Source: JBFGCA01 sp041567315 (lineage in GTDB: Bacteria > Acidobacteriota > Thermoanaerobaculia > Multivoradales > JAHEKO01). Taken from it: 21,887 bases of DNA. Within the stretch, counting starts at the first letter, position 1. Each line of letters starts with the position of its first letter. The notes beneath the pieces were generated by a model, which made no database searches, was not told where the DNA came from, and worked only from the letters and a program-made list of their open reading frames with translations. Where the stretch lies: contig JBFGCA010000080.1 of NCBI GenBank assembly GCA_041567315.1, positions 1 through 21,887 of the forward strand, read 5' to 3'. Of this stretch, positions 1 through 7,700 are shown one piece after another. Made by a program: the position numbers and the translations under genes.

Positions 1-1
1 C

Positions 2-112
2 CCCCCGCGGCCGCCTCGGGGGCCGAGGGGTTCCCTTCGCTTCACTCCCCCTCCCTGGCCAACACGTTCCGCTGCCGGGAACCCCTCGACCCTGGCCGGC
101 GGCCTCCCGCCC
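2..112. repeat. Intergenic repeat unit, copy 1, with inverted repeat
   Basis: This unit is nearly identical to the one at 165-274; over about 110 bases I see one substitution and one single-base indel. Inside it, cgaggggttccc (24-35) pairs perfectly with gggaacccctcg (77-88), giving a 12 bp stem around a 41-base loop. GC-rich flanks (ggccgcc outside left, ggcggcc outside right) could extend the structure. It has no convincing coding content. The unit begins at the window edge, so more copies may lie further left. It resembles a dispersed palindromic repeat (REP/MITE-like) rather than a gene, but its family is not recognised. Confidence 0.8.
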
Positions 113-164
113 GTCGGCGAGGGGTCAGCGCGGTTGTTGGACGGGCTGTTGACCTTCGAGGGTT

Positions 165-274
165 CCCCCGCGGCCGCCTCGGGGACCGAGGGGTTCCCTT
201 CGCTTCACTCCCCCTCCCTGGCCAACACGTTCCGCTGCCGGGAACCCCTCGACCCTGGCGGCGGCCTCCCGCCC
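165..274. repeat. Intergenic repeat unit, copy 2, with inverted repeat
   Basis: This is the second copy of the unit at 2-112, with a period of about 163 bases. The 12 bp arms are at 187-198 and 240-251. Outer arms ggccgcc (172-178) and ggcggcc (260-266) can pair around them, so the whole unit could fold as one long hairpin in DNA or RNA. The near identity of the copies, against poorly matching spacers, points to recent duplication or conversion of the unit itself. Confidence 0.8.
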
Positions 275-319
275 CTCGATGAGGGTTCAGCGGTTTCTTG
301 TCGAGGATTCGTGGCCTGC

Positions 320-347
320 GGGGGATCCCCCACGGCCGTCGGCGAGG
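320..347. repeat. Decayed third repeat unit
   Basis: A perfect palindrome gggggatccccc (320-331) is followed by acggccgtcggcgaggg. This resembles the cccccgcggccgcctcgggg opening of the two upstream units and sits at about the same spacing, but the remainder of the unit is not recognisable. From here to the asnS promoter at 422 I see only GC-rich sequence with no supported gene. Confidence 0.35.
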
Positions 348-421
348 GTAGGCGACCTGCGGAGGTTGTCGAGGCGGGCGACTCCTGCGGGTGAGGCGGG
401 TGAAGGCGGTGGGTGGGCCGT

Positions 422-430
422 TGCTACAAT
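422..430 (+). promoter_or_regulatory. Extended -10 promoter for asnS
   Basis: TGC followed by TACAAT (425-430) is an extended -10 hexamer that differs from TATAAT at one base. It stands out as AT-rich in very GC-rich surroundings. No good -35 is visible, which is typical of TGN promoters. Transcription would start near 437, leaving a short leader before the ATG at 455. It probably also drives the overlapping EamA gene. Confidence 0.6.
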
Positions 431-454
431 CCGCCGGCTGGAGCGGGGGCGGTG

Positions 455-1741
455 ATGCACGAGATCCGAGAACTGGCGAGCCACGTGGGGGAGGAGGTGC
501 GGCTGGCGGGGTGGCTGGCGGCGAAGCGGTCGAGCGGCAAGATCGCCTTCCTCCAGGTGCGCGACGGGAGCGGCGTGGTCCAGGCGGTGGCCAGCCGGGC
601 CGAGCTGCCGGAGGGGGCCTGGGACGACGCCGAGCGGGTGACGCAGGAGTCGACGGTGAGGCTGACCGGCGTGGTGCACGAGGACCGGCGGGCTCCCGGC
701 GGGGTCGAGATCCACCTCAGCGATTTCCGGGTCGAGGCGCTCAGCGAGGAGTTCCCGATCACCCCCAAGGAGCACGGCACCGGCTTCCTGATGGAGCACC
801 GCCACCTGTGGCTGCGCTCCAGCCGCCAGCGGGCGGCCCTGGCGGTGCGCAGCGAGGTCTGCCAGGCGATCCGCGACTTCTTCTACGAGCGCGGCTTCGT
901 GCTGATCGACTCGCCGATCCTGACGCCGGCGGCCTGCGAGGGGACCTCGACCCTCTTCGAGACCGACTACTTCGGCGACCAGGCCTATCTCAGCCAGTCG
1001 GGCCAGCTCTATCTCGAGCCGGCGGCGGCCGCCTTCGGCAAGGTCTACTGCTTCGGGCCGACCTTCCGGGCCGAGAAGTCCAAGACCCGGCGCCACCTGA
1101 TGGAGTTCTGGATGGTGGAGCCCGAGGTGGCGTTCCTCGAGTTCGCGGGGCTGTGCGCGCTGGCCGAGGAGTTCCTGGTCTATCTGGTGGGCCGGGTGCT
1201 GGAGCGCTGCGGGGAGCACCTGGCGGTCCTGGAGCGCGACCGGGCGGCCCTCGAGCACGTCAAGGCGCCCTTTCCGCGGATCACCTACGACGAAGCGGTC
1301 GAGGTCCTGCGCCGCGAGAAGGGCACCTTCGAGTGGGGTCAGGATTTCGGTGGCGACGACGAGACGCTGCTCGCCAGCCAGCACCGGCGGCCGCTGATGG
1401 TCACCCACTACCCGGTAAAGACCAAGGCGTTCTACATGGAGCCCGACCCCGCCGACCCCGAGCGGGCGCTGGCCCTCGACGTGCTGGCGCCCGAGGGCTA
1501 CGGCGAGATCATCGGCGGCAGCCAGCGGATCCACGATCACGACCTGCTGCTCCAGCGGCTGCGCGAGCACGACCTGCCGCTCGAGGCCTTCCAGTGGTAC
1601 CTCGACGTCCGCAAGTACGGCACCTTCCCGCACAGCGGCTTCGGGATGGGGATCGAGCGCTTCGTGGCCTGGATGTGCGGCCTCAAGCACCTGCGCGAGA
1701 CCATTCCGTATCCGCGGATGCTGTACCGGATCTACCCGTAG
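455..1741 (+). CDS. asnS: Asparaginyl-tRNA synthetase
   Basis: This class IIb aminoacyl-tRNA synthetase charges tRNA(Asn) with asparagine in the cytoplasm. The protein has 428 residues, usual for bacterial AsnRS. An OB-fold anticodon-binding domain fills about residues 10-105 (VRLAGWLAAKRSSGKIAFLQ). The catalytic core follows, with motif 2 around FRAEKSKTRRHLMEFW (204-219) and motif 3 GFGMGIERF (395-403). The stretch FETDYFGDQAYLSQSGQLYL identifies it as AsnRS rather than AspRS. ATG 455 is chosen because homologues begin close to MHEIREL and GGAGCGGGGG lies just upstream; an in-frame GTG at 452 is a possible alternative. The downstream EamA gene starts on the last base of its stop codon, so the two are cotranscribed. 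It has no evident functional tie to its neighbours. Confidence 0.96.
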   Translation: MHEIRELASHVGEEVRLAGWLAAKRSSGKIAFLQVRDGSGVVQAVASRAELPEGAWDDAERVTQESTVRLTGVVHEDRRAPGGVEIHLSDFRVEALSEEFPITPKEHGTGFLMEHRHLWLRSSRQRAALAVRSEVCQAIRDFFYERGFVLIDSPILTPAACEGTSTLFETDYFGDQAYLSQSGQLYLEPAAAAFGKVYCFGPTFRAEKSKTRRHLMEFWMVEPEVAFLEFAGLCALAEEFLVYLVGRVLERCGEHLAVLERDRAALEHVKAPFPRITYDEAVEVLRREKGTFEWGQDFGGDDETLLASQHRRPLMVTHYPVKTKAFYMEPDPADPERALALDVLAPEGYGEIIGGSQRIHDHDLLLQRLREHDLPLEAFQWYLDVRKYGTFPHSGFGMGIERFVAWMCGLKHLRETIPYPRMLYRIYP

Positions 1742-2649
1742 TGGACGCTCCGGCTCCAGCGCCCCCGGCCGGCCGGCTGTGGGCCTGGGGCGCGCTGGCG
1801 CTGCTGGTGCTGATCTGGGGCACCACCTGGGCGGCGATCCGGATCGGGCTCGAGGGCATCCCGCCGTTTACCGGGGTGGCGCTGCGCTTCGCGCTGGCCG
1901 GCGCCGTGCTGGCCGTCGCGGCGCGGGCGCTGGGCGTGCCGCTGGGCGGCGACCGCCGGGCGCGCGAGCTGTGGATCGTCAACGGTCTGTTGACCTTCGC
2001 CGTTCCCTACGGCGTGGTCTACTGGGCCGAACAGTGGGTGCCTTCGGGGCTGGCCTCGGTCCTGTTCTCGACCTTCCCGCTGTTCGTGGCCGGGCTCGCC
2101 CACTTCTGGCTGCCGGGCGAGCGGCTGAGCGCGGCGTCGACGACCGGCATCTTGGCCGGCTTTGCCGGGGTCGGCGTGATCTTCACGCAGGACCTGGGTG
2201 CTCTCGCCGGCCCCGGCACGGTGCGGGCGGCGGTGCTCTTCCTGCTGTCGCCGCTGGCGGCGGCGGTGGCCAACGTGGTCGTCAAGCGGCGCGGTCACGG
2301 ACTGCACGCGCTGTCGATCACCGCGGTCCCGATGCTGCTGACCGCGGTGCTGGCCGGCGGCGCGGCGCTGATCGCCGAGCGCGGACGCGAGCTGCGCTTC
2401 GACGCGGTGTCGGTGGGGGCGCTGGTCTATCTGGCGCTGGCCGGCTCGGCGGTCACCTTCTGGCTGTACTTCTGGCTGCTCTCGAAGCTCCGAGCCACCG
2501 GGCTGTCGCTGATCACCTACGGGATCCCGGTGGTGGCGGTCTGGGTGGGCACGACCTTTCTCGGCGAGCCGCTGACCGGCCGCATGGTGGTCGGCTCGCT
2601 GCTGGTGATCGCCGGCGTGGCGCTGGCGATCCGCGGGGCGCGGGCGTGA
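1741..2649 (+). CDS. EamA/DMT-superfamily transporter
   Basis: This 302-residue integral membrane protein belongs to the drug/metabolite transporter superfamily, with two EamA repeats (about residues 14-140 and 155-296) and roughly ten predicted membrane segments. The first helix carries the hallmark WGTTWAAIRIGLEGIPP, and GVALRFALAGAVLA opens the second. The C-terminal half has SAVTFWLYFWLL, then ATGLSLITYGIPVVAVWVG and GEPLTG, typical of the family. The start is GTG 1741, which overlaps the asnS stop (TAGTG), giving translational coupling and the expected family length. The substrate cannot be told from sequence; relatives export amino acids, nucleosides or other small metabolites. Proximity to asnS alone does not justify calling it an amino-acid exporter. 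Confidence 0.9.
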   Translation: MDAPAPAPPAGRLWAWGALALLVLIWGTTWAAIRIGLEGIPPFTGVALRFALAGAVLAVAARALGVPLGGDRRARELWIVNGLLTFAVPYGVVYWAEQWVPSGLASVLFSTFPLFVAGLAHFWLPGERLSAASTTGILAGFAGVGVIFTQDLGALAGPGTVRAAVLFLLSPLAAAVANVVVKRRGHGLHALSITAVPMLLTAVLAGGAALIAERGRELRFDAVSVGALVYLALAGSAVTFWLYFWLLSKLRATGLSLITYGIPVVAVWVGTTFLGEPLTGRMVVGSLLVIAGVALAIRGARA

Positions 2650-2816
2650 GCGAGCGGCCGGGGAGTCCGTCGGCCGCGGCGCGACTCGCCGGGTCGTCGC
2701 ACGCCGGCGGAGATCGACCGTCTTCCGGCGCCCGGCAGACGAGGGCCCGGGCGGGGCGCTCGGCTGGCGGCCGCAACGAACCACGGTGGCAGCGGGGTAG
2801 AGAGGGCCGGCGGTGA
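2646..2816 (+). CDS. Doubtful Arg-rich small ORF
   Basis: This frame of 56 residues starts at a GTG overlapping the EamA stop (GTGA). Its own stop overlaps the GTG start of the dehydrogenase remnant, again in a GTGA arrangement. Those two 4-base overlaps are the only positive evidence. The product is rich in Arg, Gly, Ser and Ala (for example SAGGRNEPRWQRGREGRR), with no recognisable fold or motif, and GC-rich DNA readily yields such frames. It may be a chance frame or a degraded gene. Confidence 0.2.
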   Translation: MSERPGSPSAAARLAGSSHAGGDRPSSGARQTRARAGRSAGGRNEPRWQRGREGRR

Positions 2817-2982
2817 TCGGGGTCCTGCCCGTCGCTGGAAGCGGCGGCCTGCCTGGCCTGGGCGAGCTGCCCGAGCCGCGACCGGCGCCGGGCGAGGCCC
2901 TGGTCGAGGTGCGGGCCACCGCCGTCAACTGGGCCGATCTGCTTCTGCCGGATCTCGGCGGCGGCCTGACCGAGGGCCGTGC
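2813..2982 (+). pseudogene. N-terminal remnant of zinc-type alcohol dehydrogenase
   Basis: A GTG start preceded by AGAGGG opens a frame whose first ~55 residues look like the start of medium-chain (MDR/quinone reductase type) dehydrogenases. The segment ELPEPRPAPGEALVEVRA followed by TAVNWADLL matches the family pattern of a LPEPxPGPGEVLVRVRA stretch and a GVNxADLL stretch. The rest of the GroES-like domain and the whole Rossmann domain are missing. The frame runs on without a stop into the next gene, across that gene's promoter and ribosome binding site. I read this as a 5' stub left by a deletion. A functional 426-residue fusion is possible but unlikely. Confidence 0.5.
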
Positions 2983-2988
2983 TACGCT
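2980..2988 (+). promoter_or_regulatory. Extended -10 promoter for the EEP-family gene
   Basis: TGC followed by TACGCT (2983-2988) matches the TGN-TANNNT pattern seen before asnS, mscL and rimO. Transcription would begin near 2995, giving a leader of about 64 bases before the ATG at 3059. It lies at the end of the dehydrogenase remnant, which supports an independent start for the downstream gene. Confidence 0.45.
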
Positions 2989-3058
2989 AGCTGTCGTTCC
3001 CGGACAGTCGTCCTCTTCGGCTCACCGGCGGTGCCCCGCCGGTCGGAGGGTCGTCGCC

Positions 3059-4093
3059 ATGAGCTTCCCGCCTTACGAGCAGTATCCGCCGGCGATCGCC
3101 GAGGACATCGTGCGTCTGCGGCGCCGGATCGAGAGTCCGGCGCCGCCGCGGATCGGGGTGCCGGCCAAGGTCACCGACCGCAACCTGCTGGTAGCGACCT
3201 GGAACCTGCAGGCCTTCGGGCGCATCTTCGAGTCGTTCGACGAGAACCCGGGCAGTCCCAAGCGCAACCTGCGGGGCCTGGCCTACATCGCCGAGGTGGT
3301 GCGGAGGTTCGACGTCGTCGCCATCCAGGAGGTCAAGCGGCAGACGGTGGCGATCCGCTTGCTCATCGACCGCTTCCTGGGGCCCGACTGGGGTCTGCTG
3401 CTGAGCGACGTGACCGCCGGCACTCTTGGCAACTCCGAGCGGCTGGCCTTCGTCTGGGACAAGCGGCGGGTCGAGCCTACCGGGCTGGCCGGGGAGATCG
3501 TGCTGCCCCCCGAGGCCGGCTCGCCGGCCGAGCAGTTCGACCGCACCCCCTACATCGTCGGCTTCCGCTCGCGCGACCAGCGCTTCGCGCTCCTCACCGC
3601 CCACATCCGCTTCGGGGACGCCCCCGAGGAGCGCGTCGGCGAGCTCGAGTCGATCGCCCGCTTCACCGCGCGCGAGATCCGCGACCGCGCCACCGACCCC
3701 GACGCCGAGGAGCGCAACCTGATCATCCTCGGCGACTTCAACATCGACCGCCGCGGCGACAACCCGCTGTTCCAGGCCTTCGTCGAGACCGGGCTGGTGG
3801 TGCCCCGCCAGCTCCACGACCTCAAGACCACGGCCGGCCGCGAGCCCAAGTTCTACGACCAGATCGCCTGGTTCATGGGCGCGCTGGAGCTGGACTTCAA
3901 CGACCGCGCCGGGGTCATCGACTTCGTGGGCGCGGTCTACCGTGACCTCACCAGCCGCCAGCTCCCGTCGCGGGTCTCGGACCACTTCCCGCTGTGGGTC
4001 GAGTTCGTCATCGACCGCAGCAACCAGCAGATCGCCGGCACCCTGGGTCTCGACGCCGCCGCGCCCGACCCCTTCGGCGCCATCCCCGATTGA
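3059..4093 (+). CDS. Endonuclease/exonuclease/phosphatase family protein
   Basis: This 344-residue protein has the EEP (DNase I/exonuclease III-like) fold. Visible active-site elements, in order, are LLVATWNLQAFG with metal-site Asn49, VVAIQEV with metal-binding Glu91, ILGDFNID with Asp226 and Asn228, and a terminal SDHFPLW with Asp308 and His309. It has no signal peptide or membrane segment, so it is probably cytoplasmic. The family cleaves phosphodiester bonds in nucleic acids, lipids or nucleotides, and the substrate cannot be assigned here. ATG 3059 is preferred over the in-frame GTG at 2813 because GGAGG lies 8 bases upstream, a promoter sits at 2980-2988, and the extra residues resemble a different family. 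It ends convergently with the YbaK gene, so it is probably monocistronic. Confidence 0.88.
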   Translation: MSFPPYEQYPPAIAEDIVRLRRRIESPAPPRIGVPAKVTDRNLLVATWNLQAFGRIFESFDENPGSPKRNLRGLAYIAEVVRRFDVVAIQEVKRQTVAIRLLIDRFLGPDWGLLLSDVTAGTLGNSERLAFVWDKRRVEPTGLAGEIVLPPEAGSPAEQFDRTPYIVGFRSRDQRFALLTAHIRFGDAPEERVGELESIARFTAREIRDRATDPDAEERNLIILGDFNIDRRGDNPLFQAFVETGLVVPRQLHDLKTTAGREPKFYDQIAWFMGALELDFNDRAGVIDFVGAVYRDLTSRQLPSRVSDHFPLWVEFVIDRSNQQIAGTLGLDAAAPDPFGAIPD

Positions 4094-4122
4094 GCCGAGG
4101 GCGAAGCGCTCCGCCGCTTCCG

Positions 4123-4142
4123 GGCGGCGGCGCCGCGCCGCC
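4123..4142. terminator. GC hairpin between convergent genes
   Basis: GGCGGCG (4123-4129) pairs with CGCCGCC (4136-4142) around a 6-base loop. It lies in the 50-base gap between the EEP gene and the converging YbaK gene. It has no U-tract on either strand, so it may act only as an RNA-stabilising or weak bidirectional terminator. Confidence 0.4.
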
Positions 4143-4143
4143 T

Positions 4144-4605
4144 TCAGGCCGCGAACGGAACCACCTTGGCCTCGACCAGGCGGGCGAAATCGGCGTAGGC
4201 CATCCGCAGCAGCTCGGTGTGCGATCCGGCGTTGAAGGCGATCTGCTCGTCTTCGGCCAGCTTCTCGGCCACCCAGACGGCGAGGCCGTAGAGGTTGCCG
4301 AAGGGCGGCATCGCGCCCAGCTCGCAGCCGGGGAAGAGGGACTCGAACTCGTCCTCGCTGGCCAGCTCCGCGCTCTCGGCGCCGGCCGCACGGCAGAGTT
4401 TGTCGAGGTCCACCCGGTGCGAGGCCGGCAGCACGGCCATCACCATCGTGCCGTCCAGCTTGACCATCACCGTCTTGGCCAGCTCCTTGCCGGGGATGTG
4501 CGCCGAGGCGGCGATCTCCTGCGCCGTGAAGGCCGGCGAGTGACTGAGGGCGACGTATCTGACCTTGTTCTCGTCGAGGTACTTGCGCAGCTTCTCGAGC
4601 GGCAT
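4144..4605 (-). CDS. YbaK/EbsC-type aminoacyl-tRNA deacylase
   Basis: This 153-residue single-domain protein of the YbaK/ProX editing family hydrolyses mischarged aminoacyl-tRNAs in trans. Characteristic segments are YVALSHSPAFTAQEIAASAH near the N-terminus, then IPGKELAKTVMVKLDG with the conserved catalytic-region lysine, MVMAVLPASHRVDLDKL, and the late GAMPPFGNLYGLAVWV. The last is typical of the family's G-x-x-P-P-F-G loop. The whole fold is present at the normal length. The ATG at 4605 has GGAGG 5-10 bases upstream. The gene stands alone, convergent with the EEP gene and divergent from the FG-GAP protein gene. Which tRNA it edits (Cys-tRNA(Pro), Ala-tRNA(Pro) or other) cannot be decided from sequence alone. 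Confidence 0.9.
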   Translation of the reverse strand: MPLEKLRKYLDENKVRYVALSHSPAFTAQEIAASAHIPGKELAKTVMVKLDGTMVMAVLPASHRVDLDKLCRAAGAESAELASEDEFESLFPGCELGAMPPFGNLYGLAVWVAEKLAEDEQIAFNAGSHTELLRMAYADFARLVEAKVVPFAA

Positions 4606-4738
4606 GGCGGTCCTCCCGTGGCCGAATCGGTTCCCCCTTTGAGTAGCACGCTCCGGCCCGCCCGCACAACCCCCGGCGGGGCGGGCGGCGCGCTCCGCGG
4701 GTGTGAGATGCGCTACGGCAGCCGGCAGCTCCGCCTTG

Positions 4739-4744
4739 TACAGT
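4739..4744 (+). promoter_or_regulatory. Possible -10 element for the FG-GAP protein gene
   Basis: TACAGT fits the TANNNT core and lies 27 bases before the ATG at 4771, giving a leader of about 20 bases that contains the GGAAGGGGAG ribosome binding site. The TGN extension is absent and no clear -35 is seen. Confidence 0.3.
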
Positions 4745-4770
4745 CGGCGTCGCGGAAGGGGAGAACGGTC

Positions 4771-7700
4771 ATGCACACAGCGATGGCGGTGGGTCTCTGG
4801 TTGGCTGCGGTCGTGCTGTCCGCGGGGACGGCGGCTGCCGAGCCGGGGGTCGGTGGACAAGACGGACGGACGGTGGAAGCGGCCGCGCCGGAGGCTGTGG
4901 GGCTGGCGGTCAGCGTCGAGGTGGCCGAGCTGCTGGCCGGAGACGCGGCGGCCGAGGACCATTTCGGGCGGGCGGTGGCGGTGTCCGGCGACATGCTGGT
5001 GGTGGGGGCGCCGCTCGACGACGACGCCGGGAGCGGGTCGGGCGCGGCCTACGTGTTCGAGCGCAACCAGGGCGGGACCGACGCCTGGGGGCAGGTGGCC
5101 AAGCTCATCGCCTCGGACGCCGCCGCTGCCGACACCTTCGGCGTCGCCGTGGCCATCGACGGCGCGACGATCGCCATCGGCGCCAGCTCGAACGACGGGG
5201 CCGCGGTCAACGCCGGTGCGGTCTACGTGTTCGAGCGCAACCAGGGCGGGGCCGACGCCTGGGGGCAGGTGGCCAAGCTCACGGCCTCGGACGCCGCCAC
5301 CGGCGATAACTTCGGCGTCGCCGTGGCGATCGACGGTCCGACCGTCGTCGCCGGTGCCCCGCTCAACGACGTGAGCAGCTTCAACTCGGGCGCCGCCTAC
5401 GTCTTCCACCGCAACGAGGGCGGGGCCGACGCCTGGGGCGAGGTGCGGCGCATCACTCCGACGGACCCGGCGGCCGAAGACTGGTTCGGCCAGTCGGTGG
5501 GGATCGACGGCGCCTTCGTCGTGGTCGGCGCCCCGTTCAACGACGACCCGGCCTCCAACACCGGCTCGGTCTACGTGTTCGAGCGCAACCAGGGTGGGTC
5601 GGACAACTGGGGCCAGGTGCGCAAGCTGCTGGTCCCCGACCGGGCGAGCGGCGACCGGTTGGGCGACGCGGTCGCGATCCACGGCGACCTGGTCCTGGCC
5701 GGGTCGCCGTTCGACGACGACGCCGGCGCCGACTCGGGCTCGGCCTACGTCTTCAGCCGCCATCAGGGCGGCACCGACAACTGGGGACAGGTGGTCAAGC
5801 TGGGCGCCGCCGCCGGCGATGCCGGCGATCGTTTTGGTTTCACCCTGGCCCTCGGCGACGCCACGGCGCTGGTGCGTGGCTACCTGGACGACGCTCTGGG
5901 GCTCAACGCCGGCGCCGCCCACCTGTTCGGGCGCAACCAGGGGGGCGCCGATGTCTGGGGCGAGCTCAAGAGGCTCGAGGCCGGGGACGGGGCCGGCGGG
6001 GATTTCTACGGCTACGGCCTCGATCTCGACGGCGACACCCTGGCGGTCGGCGCCTATCTGCACGACCAGGCCGCCCCCAACGCCGGCGCCGTCTGGGTCT
6101 ACCAGCTCCTGGGGAACGCCTGGCGCGAGGTCGCCGAAGCCACCGCCAACGACGCCGCGACCGGCGACTGGCTCGGCTTCTCGGTCGACCTCGATGGCTC
6201 GATGATGGCGGCCGGAGCCCGGCGCGACAGCGCCGACAGCGGCTCGGTCTACGTCTTCGGACGCAACCAGGGCGGCACCGACGGCTGGGGCCAGATCGCC
6301 AAGCTGCGGGCCAGTGCCGCCGGCGCCGGCGACTTCTACGGGGTCGACGTGGCGGTCGACGGCGACCACGTGATGGTCGGTGCCGACGGCGACTTCAACG
6401 TCGGCGCCCAGGCGGGCACCGTCTGGGTCAACCGGCGGGACGGCCCGTTTACCTGGACGCAGGTGCGGTTCCTCGGAGCGCCGGACGCCGCCGCCGGCGA
6501 CCGCTTCGGACGCTCCCTCGACCTCGACGGCGAGGTCCTGGTGGTCGGCGCCTGGGGCAAGAACGGAACCAGTCCGGACGAGGGCGCCGCCTACGTCTTC
6601 CATCGCAACCAGACGCTGCCGGACTGGTGGGACTTCGTGGCCAAGCTCACCGCTTCGGACGCCGCGATCCTCGACTGGTTGGGGCTGTCGGTGGGGGTGA
6701 GCGGCGACACCGTCGTCGCCGGGGCGCCTTCCAACCTGGGCAGCGAGCCGGGTGCGGCCTATCTGTTCCGCCGCAACCAGGGTGGCGCCGACGCCTGGGG
6801 CCAAATCGCGCAGCTGGCGCCGGCCGACGGCGCCGGGGGCGACAAGTTCGGCGACGCGGTGGCGATCAGCGGCGATCTGGTGGTGGTCGGCGCCCGCCTC
6901 CACGACGGCGCGGCCACCGACGCCGGCGCGGTCTACCTTTTCGGGCGCAACCAGGGCGGCGCCGACGCCTGGGGCCAGATCGCCAAGCTCAGCGCTTCGG
7001 ACGCCGCCGCCGGCGACGAGTTCGGCGCCCGGGTGGCGCTCGACGGCGACACCCTGGTGGTCGGAGCGCGTCTGGACGACGACGCCGGTGCCAGCAGCGG
7101 CGCCGCCTACGTCTTCGAGCGCAACCAGGGTGGTGCCGACGCCTGGGGCCAGGTCGCCAAGCTGACCGCCTCGGACGGCGCCGCCGGCGACCGCTTCGGG
7201 GAGGGCGTCGCCGTCAGCGGCCAGACGGTGGTGGCCGGCGCCACCTTCGGCGACGCGGGGGGGGTGGCCGACTCGGGATCGGCCTACGTCTTCGAGCGCT
7301 TCGCGGGCTGCCGCGCCGGCCGCCGCTTCGTCGCCGGACAGTGGCGGCAGCTGTCCCTGGCCTGCGACGCGGGCGGTGCCGACACCGTGGCGACGGTGTT
7401 CGGCGACGAGCTGGACCCCGCCGACTACGGCAGCCGCTGGACCGTCTATCGCTGGAACCCGACCACCGAGGCCTACGAGCAGCTGGCGCTCGGCGATCCG
7501 CTCGAGGAGGGGCGCGGCTACTGGCTCAAGACCCTCGACGCCGGTCAGGGGGTCGACGCCAATGGCGACGCCAACCCGGTCCTCGATCACGCCCTCGTCG
7601 CCGACGCCGCGGTCGGCCGCTGGAACATGGCCGGTCACCCGTTTCCGTTCCCGGTCTGCTGGGCGGACGCACTGGTGGTGGACGGGGCCGCGGTGCTGTC

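Noticed and set aside
134..394. Short frame across the left-hand repeats
   Set aside because: It reads through the palindromic repeat units and has no family resemblance or ribosome binding site.
391..1738. Open frame continuous with the EamA transporter but extending back across asnS
   Set aside because: The upstream part is an out-of-frame shadow of asnS rich in Arg/Gly/Pro; the transporter begins at GTG 1741.
4640..4648. TGCTACTCA on the minus strand as a promoter for the YbaK gene
   Set aside because: It has the TGC-TA start but lacks the final T of the -10 hexamer; too weak to list, though position and context would fit.
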